Assembly: GCA_035560935.1 (NCBI GenBank)
Contig: DATMYQ010000053.1
Span: forward strand, 1-18,483
DNA length: 18,483 bases
Reading direction: 5' to 3'
Source of the DNA: DATMYQ01 sp035560935
Lineage (GTDB): Bacteria > Bacillota > Negativicutes > Sporomusales > Sporomusaceae
Below the pieces are notes generated by a model. It was given only the letters and a program-made list of their open reading frames with translations. It had not been told where the DNA came from and made no database searches. A program made the translations under genes and the position numbers. Below are positions 7,272 through 14,423 of the stretch, in pieces. The first letter of the stretch is position 1, and every line of letters begins with the position of its first letter.

Positions 7272-8498
7272 TCATTTGCATCCCCAAACTTTTAATAACA
7301 TTAGCCCGTTCCATAATCTTTCCGCGCCATAAGCGGCAATAATGGCAATAAAGGGAATGGCCGGCAGACGGTAACGGTACATGGCGTCAATAAACACCAA
7401 CACGCAAAACGCCAGCACTCCGAAAACCACCAGCCAGAGAATTGAGGCCCGGGAAAATCGACCGTCGCGCATCGCCGCTACCGTTCCCACGCTAAACAGT
7501 CCAAAGGGAACCATGTTTTTCAGAAAGTGCAAAATACCCGTCAATTGATTCAGATCGGTGCTCCAAATCCAACTCCCCAAAAAAGCAATGGCCCGTTTGC
7601 CATACACAATCAGCACATGATGCCAGTTGTTGACAATATAACTTAATACCAGGCTGTCACAAATATTAATCTGATAATCGGACCGAAAGAAATAATCATG
7701 GGCGGTCGGTTTGTCATAAACCCAGCCTTTGGCATAAATATTATATAACACTTTTTTGGCATTGAACTGCAACGAAGCAAGCAACGGATCCAAATGATGG
7801 GCGTTGTAAAGATACACCCCGGCAACCGCTGCCACCGTCAGCAGTCCGCCCAACCAGAGGCGATATCGCTTTAGGTATCCCACCAAGAATCCGGCATCCA
7901 CCCGCATCAGAACATATACCGCCATCATCGCCAGCATCACCAGACCAGTGGGCCGGAAAAACAGCAGAACCAGGGCCGCCACCCCAAATCCCACACGATA
8001 TTTCCAGTCCGGCAACTCCACGGCCAGCAGCAGCCAGTACACACACAGCAACAGCAAGCTGGTAAAAAAGCTGTCCGATAATATATACATTGCCCATTGA
8101 GTGATTTCCCAGGACGCACAATAAAACAGTGAGGCCAGAACGGCAGTGGTTCGATTGAACAGCCGCTGGGCAATCCGGTACACTAAAATCACGCCAAGCC
8201 CCGCCGTCAGCGCCTGTAGAAAAATAACCGCCACCGGTTCCTTGAAAATAGCCAGCAACAGCGCCAACAGCAAATTATATCCCAGATACAGTACATCGTT
8301 CATGTCCAAACCATCGGAAAAATTTGCAATTACGGCATGCGCATAATTAAGATACCATTGACTGTCCTCTGAGTAAGGGAAGCCTTTGGGAGAGTAGAAC
8401 AAATGAAAAAAATACCGCAATTCCTTGGCAAGCGTCAATAGTACCAACAGCACTAAAACAAGATCCCAGTCCTTAAGCTTTTGATATAGTCGGTGCAC
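7272..8498 (-). CDS. GT-C-type (PMT/ArnT-like) multi-pass membrane glycosyltransferase
   Basis: This 408-residue protein has about ten hydrophobic segments along its length. After the first helix there is an extracytoplasmic loop with YSEDSQWYLNYAHAV (about 41-55), whose acidic residues stand where GT39/GT83 enzymes carry their catalytic Asp/Glu. The repeated aromatic, Arg-rich short loops between helices also fit. I infer a GT-C enzyme that uses a lipid-linked sugar; the acceptor is not visible. It is the first gene of the operon. The start is a GTG at 8498. The nearest good ribosome site, AGGAG, is 12 nt away, which is rather far, so the start is less sure than the others. A roughly 170-nt leader with a strong hairpin precedes it. 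Confidence 0.75.
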   Translation of the reverse strand: MHRLYQKLKDWDLVLVLLVLLTLAKELRYFFHLFYSPKGFPYSEDSQWYLNYAHAVIANFSDGLDMNDVLYLGYNLLLALLLAIFKEPVAVIFLQALTAGLGVILVYRIAQRLFNRTTAVLASLFYCASWEITQWAMYILSDSFFTSLLLLCVYWLLLAVELPDWKYRVGFGVAALVLLFFRPTGLVMLAMMAVYVLMRVDAGFLVGYLKRYRLWLGGLLTVAAVAGVYLYNAHHLDPLLASLQFNAKKVLYNIYAKGWVYDKPTAHDYFFRSDYQINICDSLVLSYIVNNWHHVLIVYGKRAIAFLGSWIWSTDLNQLTGILHFLKNMVPFGLFSVGTVAAMRDGRFSRASILWLVVFGVLAFCVLVFIDAMYRYRLPAIPFIAIIAAYGAERLWNGLMLLKVWGCK

Positions 8499-8563
8499 GT
8501 GCCTGTCCAGCTCCTAATGTCAGCGTAAGATTCCCGTTCGGCTTCTGCTTTAATATGGCAACA

Positions 8564-8598
8564 GAGACATAGACCGCCCCACCGGCATTCTATGTCTC
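8564..8598 (-). promoter_or_regulatory. Strong hairpin in the polysaccharide-operon leader
   Basis: GAGACATAGA and its perfect complement TCTATGTCTC (10 bp, 8564-8573 and 8589-8598) enclose a 15-nt loop in which CCG and CGG can add three more pairs. No U-run follows on either strand, so it is not a simple terminator. It lies about 65 nt before the first gene and could be an attenuator, an mRNA-stability element or a target for an antitermination factor. Confidence 0.5.
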
Positions 8599-8679
8599 AT
8601 GATCTTTGTAAAGCAAGGAACCGGCCGGCTACGGCTGAAAAGGTCCCTCCGTCCGCCATACGAATATCATATAGGGTAT

Positions 8680-8688
8680 ATTGTATCA
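8680..8688 (-). promoter_or_regulatory. Extended -10 candidate promoter of the polysaccharide operon
   Basis: The minus strand reads TGATACAAT, an extended -10 (TGn) plus a 5-of-6 match to TATAAT. No good -35 stands 17 nt upstream (AGAAAT). It would give an untranslated leader of about 175 nt. Confidence 0.35.
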
Positions 8689-8858
8689 CATTGTCATAAA
8701 AATTTCTAATTCATTTTGTTCTACCCCCGGCTTTCGCGAGGCAATCCGTTGTAAAGTCGCAGCAGTTGTCAGCTCCCTTTCACCGTTTATTCGCAACCCT
8801 ATCCAGAGTTATTCTCGCTTCATTGGATAATTCCTTTTCCGCCGGGGGAAATAGCAGA

Positions 8859-8889
8859 AACAGGCAGCCACCTATGTTAACTGCCTGTT
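8859..8889 (-). terminator. Hairpin just after acsB, probable terminator
   Basis: Perfect 9-bp complement AACAGGCAG (8889-8881 on the minus strand) and CTGCCTGTT (8867-8859), with a 13-nt loop, 15 nt after the acsB stop. What follows is only moderately T-rich (TCTGCTATTTCC), so it is a weak intrinsic terminator or a 3'-end stabiliser. Confidence 0.5.
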
Positions 8890-8904
8890 CCGGTTTATTG
8901 TTAT

Positions 8905-11040
8905 TTACATCATCGGTGCCATTTTCAGCGCCGGATGTCCTTTTTCTTCCAGGAAGGGCAAAATCTCATCTTCGGCAATACCCACCGACTCATCGGCAAT
9001 TTTATTAATGAAATCGGCTCCCAGTCCCATCGCCAGCGCCCGTTCCGTCAATTCATCCTTTAAATACTCTTTCAGTTCCTTAGGCATCCAGACAATCCGG
9101 CCCAGACCGCCGTCGGCCTGAATGAATTTGGGACTGACAATATAACGTCGGCCGATTCCCATGAAACCCGGTGTCTGCACGCCGCCACCGCAGGTGCCGG
9201 CCAGCGTGGAAAACGTCATGCCGCAGGGAGTATCCCCGGTATGTTCACGCGTCGTGATCATGATACCGTTGGTCATCGGCAGCACGGCCATAATCGCTTC
9301 AAAACAGCCGCAGGACGTCATCGGTTTATCCATTAACGTATACAGATTGACCTCCTCCAACGTCCGGTTGGAGGTACTGTACAAAAAGTCATTGAGGTTT
9401 TTCCACATGCCCTTTTCCTCGTTAATCACGTCACCCTTGGCAATGGGCTGATTCGGTCCGGTAGGTGTAATTTCGTTGGAAGCTTTGGCGTCCAGCCAGC
9501 TGACTGCTCCGCACAAACCCACCCGCTCCGGTGATACAATGCAAACATGATTGGGCGCAAAAGACTGGCACAGCGTGCAGGAATAAAAAGTATCTACCGA
9601 CTCGTCCGTCAGCCCTTTCAGACGGGTATCCCGAACCAGATAGCGTTCACGGGCTATCTTGAGGTTTTCCTCCACGGCAGCGACATCAGTGATCAAGGTA
9701 ACCTGTACCCGATCGACGATGGCTGGATAATCCGATTTGAATTTGGCGATCAACAGTTCGCCGTAGTGGCGGATTTTAAAGCCGGCCTCCCGTGCCCCCT
9801 TGCTGATCCGCAGCCAGGCCATGTCCCGCTGGGCCACATGCCATAACCCTTCACCATAATTGATGAAATAGTGTATCCGCCGTTCCAGGACTCCTTCAAA
9901 ATCTTCCTGCATTTTCCGGCCGTAAATATCCACCATAATTCCCAGCGGGAAGATGCTTCCTTCCGGCATATCGTCAATTTCCGGTCCAATCACCGTGATT
10001 TTCCCGTCTTCCACCTGATCGGCGCCACACATCCGAACCAGTTCAAAGCCCGGTGCCCGGCCACCGCCGAACTCAACCCAGGCCTCTTTTTTCCGGATGG
10101 TTTCCCCTTCAAAGGCCGGGCCGACCGTAATCGGTACGGGAATATCAAGGATTTTCAGTTTAATGCCGCGCAACTCCAGCGCCAAACTAACGATCTTGTC
10201 ATAATCCGGCTGTGCTTCCAATAGTGTCGGGATTTGCAGTTCCGGCGGCAAAGCCTGATCGGTAACAATCGGAAAACCCATGAACAGCGCGCCGGCGCCA
10301 ATGGCCACCGTCACAGCGTCAATTTCTCCCAGTACGATGACAAATGCCGGCACCCGGCGTTTTTGATAATCTGTCATCTGTTCCCTGGCCCCTTTGGGTA
10401 CGTTGCCAAATGCCAGACCGGCCCGGGCGGCAAAATTCACTGCATGAATAATCTGAGTGAATTTCCCCAGTGGGAAAGTGATATAATCAGCGCCCACTTT
10501 GATATTTTCTTCCATGCACTGTTCAATAATATCGTTGACCAGCATGACTAAAATCCCTTTGGACTGCAGGTCCTTAATCAATTTGGCGCCGGCGGCGCTG
10601 TCTTTGGCCTTACCGGTAACCACCGCCACACCGGGAATGGTGCCGTCCACCAGCGGCACGCCGAATTTCCGCAAAATCGGATCGGGCAAAAATCCGGTAT
10701 AAGGTGCTGCATCCGGCTTGGCATCGCCCACATAGCGCAACGCTTCTATAATTTCTCCGGCATACAGCGTGGCCTCACCGGCCAGCAGCGCATTCCCCAG
10801 TTCCGGTTCCGGTTTCAGATTATTTTCCCTGATCCGCTTCAGTACCGGCACCAGATCTCCCAGTGTTAGAATTTCATCGCCGCCCAATGCGGTGATAATC
10901 GGCAGTTTGTAGGCTGTATCGGGATATTTGACCGCCGCCTCCGCACCGTGCGCGGCAATCGCGTCATTCAGCATATTCTCGGCCACGCCGACTGCAGTGG
11001 TCGCCCCCTGAAAAGCCAGTTCACAAATCTGTTTCGACAT
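8905..11040 (-). CDS. acsB: Acetyl-CoA synthase catalytic subunit (CODH/ACS beta/alpha subunit)
   Basis: This 711-residue protein joins CO, a methyl group from the corrinoid Fe-S protein and CoA to make acetyl-CoA, the last step of the Wood-Ljungdahl pathway. The A-cluster is complete. Cys488, Cys491, Cys500 and Cys510 hold the [4Fe-4S] unit with the same spacing as Cys506/509/518/528 of the Moorella enzyme. Cys577-Gly-Cys579 matches the Ni-binding Cys595/Cys597. The protein is about 18 residues shorter than the Moorella one, mainly at the N-terminus. AAGGGGG lies 7 nt before the ATG. It stands alone: no cooS/acsA, acsC, acsD, acsE or cooC is next to it, whereas in most acetogens these cluster. 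It is preceded by a CooA-like regulator gene but separated from it by a terminator, so it needs its own promoter. Nothing suggests inactivation. Confidence 0.97.
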   Translation of the reverse strand: MSKQICELAFQGATTAVGVAENMLNDAIAAHGAEAAVKYPDTAYKLPIITALGGDEILTLGDLVPVLKRIRENNLKPEPELGNALLAGEATLYAGEIIEALRYVGDAKPDAAPYTGFLPDPILRKFGVPLVDGTIPGVAVVTGKAKDSAAGAKLIKDLQSKGILVMLVNDIIEQCMEENIKVGADYITFPLGKFTQIIHAVNFAARAGLAFGNVPKGAREQMTDYQKRRVPAFVIVLGEIDAVTVAIGAGALFMGFPIVTDQALPPELQIPTLLEAQPDYDKIVSLALELRGIKLKILDIPVPITVGPAFEGETIRKKEAWVEFGGGRAPGFELVRMCGADQVEDGKITVIGPEIDDMPEGSIFPLGIMVDIYGRKMQEDFEGVLERRIHYFINYGEGLWHVAQRDMAWLRISKGAREAGFKIRHYGELLIAKFKSDYPAIVDRVQVTLITDVAAVEENLKIARERYLVRDTRLKGLTDESVDTFYSCTLCQSFAPNHVCIVSPERVGLCGAVSWLDAKASNEITPTGPNQPIAKGDVINEEKGMWKNLNDFLYSTSNRTLEEVNLYTLMDKPMTSCGCFEAIMAVLPMTNGIMITTREHTGDTPCGMTFSTLAGTCGGGVQTPGFMGIGRRYIVSPKFIQADGGLGRIVWMPKELKEYLKDELTERALAMGLGADFINKIADESVGIAEDEILPFLEEKGHPALKMAPMM

Positions 11041-11060
11041 GAATAATCCCCCTTATAGAG

Positions 11061-11083
11061 TTGTTGCGGGTCACAACGGCAAC
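11061..11083. promoter_or_regulatory. Imperfect dyad in the acsB leader, possible regulator site
   Basis: On the minus strand GTTGC (11083-11079) is repeated inverted as GCAAC (11067-11063), and a TTGTGACC...ACAA core within it has a CRP-like half site (TGTGA). It lies about 25-45 nt upstream of the acsB ATG, between the terminator of the Crp/Fnr-family gene and the ribosome site. A Crp/Fnr-type operator is possible, but spacing does not match the R. rubrum CooA site (TGT-N10-ACA). No convincing -35/-10 pair was found here. Confidence 0.25.
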
Positions 11084-11130
11084 CATGTCCAACCGCCGCC
11101 CGTATCAGCACTTTATCCTTCGCCATTGTA

Positions 11131-11162
11131 ACAAAAAAAAAGAAAGCCAGCTGTCAGCTGGC
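11131..11162 (-). terminator. Intrinsic terminator after the CooA-like regulator gene
   Basis: On the minus strand GCCAGC (11162-11157) pairs with GCTGGC (11151-11146), loop TGACA, followed by TTTC and nine T down to 11132. It is about 45 nt after the regulator stop and upstream of acsB, so the two genes are probably separate transcripts unless read-through occurs. Confidence 0.8.
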
Positions 11163-11205
11163 AGACACTGGTGAAAAAATTAACAACTTCTTTTTTTCCG
11201 CTGCT

Positions 11206-11889
11206 TCATACGTCTGTCTCATCGCCATCCCGGGCCCGGGCAGCAATCAGATTCAAGTTATTCACAGTGATGGTATCTTTATTAACCGAAATAACGCCTT
11301 CTTTTTGCAGATTGTTTAAAAATGCATTAACCGTCTGGCGGGTACTGCCGACCATCGTACCGATCTGTTGATGGTTCAGTCCCAGCTTGATCCGGGCCGA
11401 TTCACCGTCCGGCAACGCAGCCTGCTGAATCCGGCAATATAAAAACTCGTACAGCCGCTTGTTGGCCTCTTTAAATACCAGACTTTCAATAATATTCATT
11501 GAGTTTTTCAGCGCATCACCCAGCACCGCGATCACATTGGCCGCAAAGGCGGGGACTTCCGCCAACAGCTTGCGGAAAACTTCCACCGGAATCAGACACA
11601 CTTCACTCTCGGTCAACGCCTGTGCGGATGCCCGCGTATGACCACTGTACACATCGCCGTCTCCCAACAGCACTAAGGTAAACTCTTTGCCGTTGGGATA
11701 ACTTAAGTACACGCGGATTTGCCCGGAAATCACCAGATAAATATATTCCACACGCTCATCCTGGACAAATACTTCTTCTTTCTTTCCGTACCGCCGGGTC
11801 ACGCACTGATTAAAATAACGGACCGTGATATCTTCCGGCAAACGGCTGAACAACGGCATCCTGCGCAAATCATCGGATATTTTCAACAC
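11206..11889 (-). CDS. Crp/Fnr-family regulator, CooA-like (putative heme CO sensor)
   Basis: This 227-residue protein has an N-terminal cyclic-nucleotide-type beta-barrel (about 10-110), a dimerisation helix (about 112-145) and a C-terminal winged helix-turn-helix (about 167-200; QQIGTMVGSTRQTVNAFLNN). The effector loop reads GDVYSGHTRA (78-87). It lacks the Gly-Glu of cAMP-binding Crp proteins and resembles the loop of CooA, where Cys75 and His77 (R. rubrum numbering) are heme ligands. Here His84 fits the ferrous-heme His, while the Cys is Ser82. The dimer helix (VLGDALKNSMNIIESLVFK) is also CooA-like. No Fnr-type cysteine cluster is present. The start is GTG at 11889 with GGGGTG just upstream. 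It is the neighbour of acsB, a CO-handling enzyme. CO sensing is inferred; a non-heme Crp/Fnr protein remains possible. Confidence 0.85.
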   Translation of the reverse strand: MLKISDDLRRMPLFSRLPEDITVRYFNQCVTRRYGKKEEVFVQDERVEYIYLVISGQIRVYLSYPNGKEFTLVLLGDGDVYSGHTRASAQALTESEVCLIPVEVFRKLLAEVPAFAANVIAVLGDALKNSMNIIESLVFKEANKRLYEFLYCRIQQAALPDGESARIKLGLNHQQIGTMVGSTRQTVNAFLNNLQKEGVISVNKDTITVNNLNLIAARARDGDETDV

Positions 11890-12304
11890 CGCACCCCAAT
11901 CTGTCCTTAGCCCAATTTAGCGGCCGTTTCCACCGGCTGTCCCACGGCAATACAGACGCTTAATTTCTATATTATAAAAAATTTCTGCCGGAAACGCCAG
12001 CACTTCGGATGAATTTTGTCGATTCAATCCTATTACTGTCAGACCCGGCAAAGGTTGGCCGCCGAAGATATTATAAAAATCTGTACTCGCCCCAAATAGC
12101 TCAGAAAAAACACTTATCCCCTATATACGCTCCTATTTCTTCTTGTTGTAAATTTAGGAAGTTACCCTTTCGGCAACATCCACGAAGGCTGTGAAAAACA
12201 TATAGGGTTACGTTGCTGCAATTGGTACGACAGGTTGCCTTAATCCACTGAGTTCTTTATGCTGTGGAAAATGGCTGGCCATGCGCTCCCTATAGAGTCA
12301 CTGA
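11890..12304. other. AT-rich regulatory stretch upstream of the CooA-like gene
   Basis: No gene is supported here. On the minus strand it has two perfect TATAAT -10 boxes (11976-11971 and 12075-12070), each without a recognisable -35. Between them is an inverted repeat TGAAT-N7-ATTCA (12010-12026). Such boxes with poor -35 elements are typical of activator-dependent promoters. The distal part (12114-12302) has three copies of a CCCTATA-like heptamer, one inverted, and a small GTTGCC/GGGTAAC hairpin at about 12160-12176. No strong terminator for the MATE gene was found. Confidence 0.5.
11971..11976 (-). promoter_or_regulatory. TATAAT -10 box upstream of the CooA-like gene
   Basis: A perfect TATAAT on the minus strand about 80 nt before the GTG start. 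The region 17 nt upstream (GGCGTT) is a poor -35. A possible operator dyad lies at 12010-12026, about 50 nt upstream of the expected transcription start. Confidence 0.45.
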
Positions 12305-14002
12305 TTATACAGGAACCTTTATATATGTATTATTGTAGCCCATAACGCTTAACCGGTTAATCCGGTCATCCTGTTCCATTTTCAGGGCCACCGGCGCGCC
12401 GCTATCGTCACGCAAACGGATTTTTATGTAGCCGTCATATATCAGCGCCATGATATCAATCGTTTTTTTTGAATTCTTTTCTGTTTCCACGATGTTCATG
12501 AGGGTTTGATAAACTAATCCCTTCACATCGGCAACCACCGGCTGCGAGACTTGCTGGTCCGCAAAAAACTTACCGATCATTTCAGTATATCCCGCTACAT
12601 CTTCTTTTGTTGCGTAAATCGAATTGCCCATCACATAATCCGGCCGCACTTCATGGATAAACACGCCGCAATACTTGCCGTCGGATTTTTTGCCAATGTA
12701 TTTGGCGGTGGAAATAATTAAGATCAGTAACACCACCGATGCCGCAACGGTATGGCTCCATACCCCGACAGATCCAAACCCGTAGCCAAGGAGATACACG
12801 AAGATGATCAAAAAGATCTCCGTTCCCGCACTGATGGCAATGGCGAATAATTTACGGGAGGTAGTCTGCATGTAGGTCATTATAAGGTAATTAAAACTAG
12901 CCCCCAGCAGGCCTATGGCGTAAATTCGCAGCGCTGTGATCCCTGTCGCCATATCGCCCATATCCTTTACACCAAAAAAGGCCAATAAGTTTTGCGGAAA
13001 AATTTCAATGAGGACAACACTTGCGACTACAAATCCCATAACCATTTTAGTAATCCGCATAGCCACCTGATGCATCGACCACCAATCCCGTTCGCCAAAG
13101 AGGGCGCCCACTATGGGCACCATCGTGCTCAACGCAGCATAACGGAAAGAGGAAACAAAAATGGCGATGGAAGAGCAGACCGTGTTGACAATGATCCCGC
13201 TCTTACCCGCAACATCCAAAATCACCACATTGATGCAAAAGGTGGTCACCGCGCCTAAGCCCTGCCCCAAAGCCGAAGGAAGACCGGTAATAATAATCGC
13301 ACCTAGCCGCAAAAAATCCTTTACCGCCAATGGCACAAAGCAAAGGGTTCGGTTTTTTCGCAAAAACAGATACGGTACCAGCAACAAAAATCCGACAACA
13401 AAACCCGTAATGGTCCCGTAAGCAGCTCCGACAATTCCCAATTGCAAAGGGCCCATGTAGAGAACTTTACTGATAACGCCCACCACATTAATAAAAACCA
13501 TGATTCCGGCAGCAAGTTTTGGCAAAGCATCTACCTTGACAAAGTAGGTCATGCTTGTAACGCCGATCAACAGCGGCGCGGCCACAAACATCATACGGAC
13601 ATATTGCGCCAGCAATCGTTCCATATCGATATCTCCGCCGCTTAAAGCTGCCGCAACCCGCCCGCTTGCACTAAGGCCTCCAAACATAATAACAAGACTG
13701 ACCGCTATAATTGTAATTATCGTTAGCGAAAACAGCCTATCCGCCTCTGATTTATTGCCCGCGCCTTTTGCGGCTGAAACCAATACTTCACCGCCGGTTC
13801 CCAGCAGCATATACACCATATTAAATACCATCGTCAAAGGCAATGCCAAATTCACCGCTCCCATAGCAATAGGCCCCAGCATCTGACCAACGATGGCAAT
13901 ATCCAGGAACATACTCGCCGTAATGGATAGAGCGGTCAATAATCCCGGAAAGTAGAATGCGTTAACCCTTGAATTTATCAGTCTGCCTTTATAGTCATAC
14001 AT
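12305..14002 (-). CDS. MATE-family transporter with extra C-terminal RsbW-like domain
   Basis: This 565-residue protein starts with a complete 12-helix MATE (MOP superfamily) transporter of about 435 residues, including the early SITASMFLDIAIVGQMLG segment and paired MATE repeats. MATE pumps export cationic drugs or metabolites in exchange for Na+ or H+. After the last helix and a KKSDGK linker comes a further 120 residues (about 445-565), not part of the usual 440-470-residue MATE. They look like a GHKL/RsbW-type ATPase fold: a helix LVYQTLMNIVE (Asn503 in an N-box position), strand YIKIRLRDDSGAPV (525-538) and a final strand NNTYIKVPV. The glycine-rich ATP-lid motifs are not evident, so the domain may have lost ATP binding. 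GGAGG is 7 nt before the ATG. It lies 55 nt after the DUF2442 gene, probably in one operon. Confidence 0.85.
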   Translation of the reverse strand: MYDYKGRLINSRVNAFYFPGLLTALSITASMFLDIAIVGQMLGPIAMGAVNLALPLTMVFNMVYMLLGTGGEVLVSAAKGAGNKSEADRLFSLTIITIIAVSLVIMFGGLSASGRVAAALSGGDIDMERLLAQYVRMMFVAAPLLIGVTSMTYFVKVDALPKLAAGIMVFINVVGVISKVLYMGPLQLGIVGAAYGTITGFVVGFLLLVPYLFLRKNRTLCFVPLAVKDFLRLGAIIITGLPSALGQGLGAVTTFCINVVILDVAGKSGIIVNTVCSSIAIFVSSFRYAALSTMVPIVGALFGERDWWSMHQVAMRITKMVMGFVVASVVLIEIFPQNLLAFFGVKDMGDMATGITALRIYAIGLLGASFNYLIMTYMQTTSRKLFAIAISAGTEIFLIIFVYLLGYGFGSVGVWSHTVAASVVLLILIISTAKYIGKKSDGKYCGVFIHEVRPDYVMGNSIYATKEDVAGYTEMIGKFFADQQVSQPVVADVKGLVYQTLMNIVETEKNSKKTIDIMALIYDGYIKIRLRDDSGAPVALKMEQDDRINRLSVMGYNNTYIKVPV

Positions 14003-14057
14003 ACCAATTCCTCCGTTTGCGTAAAATAAAATCTGTCGTTATTTTAAAAGAGTGCTT

Positions 14058-14300
14058 TTATTTCCCGGCCTTTTGTTTAACGTCCAGCTCGATAATCTCA
14101 CTAACGGCCATAGATATTCCGCCGGGCCAGTGCAGCGCTTTGCCGTCGGTCTGTACTGCACAGAAAGATTGCTCGTTGCGCAGACTGGAAAAACGGACGG
14201 TTTGCAGTTTTTCTTTCATAGCCAGCGTTACTGACTGGTTGTTGTCAAAAGAGACGGTAATGCGATAATGAGCCATGGGTACCACCTTACTAATTTTCAT
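14058..14300 (-). CDS. DUF2442 small protein
   Basis: This 80-residue protein shows the DUF2442 pattern: a leading strand with HYRITVSFDNNQSVTLAM, a central SSLRNEQSFCAVQTDG and a closing LHWPGGISMAVSEI, where family members read W-P-(D/G)-G-(I/V)-D. The family function is unproven; members are often encoded beside DUF4160 proteins and have been suggested to be toxin-antitoxin-like. No DUF4160 gene is present here. I chose the ATG at 14300 because GGAAG lies 7 nt before it; an in-frame extension to 14372 runs back through the terminator hairpin and was rejected. It sits between the LAL regulator and the MATE gene, probably cotranscribed with the latter. Confidence 0.75.
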   Translation of the reverse strand: MKISKVVPMAHYRITVSFDNNQSVTLAMKEKLQTVRFSSLRNEQSFCAVQTDGKALHWPGGISMAVSEIIELDVKQKAGK

Positions 14301-14348
14301 GAGTGCGCTTCCTTTCCAACTTTTTGTTTTCCAGAGAGGGTTTCGCAT

Positions 14349-14386
14349 AAAAAACCCATCCGTCCTTATCATAAAGGGGATGGGTT
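14349..14386 (-). terminator. Intrinsic terminator between the LAL regulator and DUF2442
   Basis: On the minus strand AACCCATCC (14386-14378) pairs perfectly over 9 bp with GGATGGGTT (14361-14353), followed by six T in all (to 14349). It would end the regulator transcript. No obvious promoter stands between it and the DUF2442 start at 14300, so regulated read-through is possible. Confidence 0.85.
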
Positions 14387-14423
14387 GCTAAAGCTATTCT
14401 CCTAAAGTATAGTCTTTAACCAT

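Larger units (their letters stand above)
8499..8904. other. Gene-free leader region between acsB and the polysaccharide operon
   Basis: No convincing gene occurs here on either strand. It holds the hairpin after acsB (8859-8889), an extended -10 candidate promoter (8680-8688) for the operon downstream on the minus strand, and a leader with two potential hairpins. One is GGGACC/GGTTCC near 8618-8649; the stronger is at 8564-8598. I compared the leader with the common riboswitch consensus cores I know and found no match. Confidence 0.6.

Noticed and set aside
8499..8904. Riboswitch (c-di-GMP, cobalamin, TPP, SAM, THF types) in the polysaccharide-operon leader
   Set aside because: I compared the conserved cores I remember (such as the c-di-GMP GGGCAAA/GACGCAAAGCC segments) and found no match; only generic hairpins are present.
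14301..14372. N-terminal extension of the DUF2442 protein
   Set aside because: The extension runs through part of the terminator hairpin and the DUF2442 homology starts near the ATG at 14300, which has its own ribosome site.
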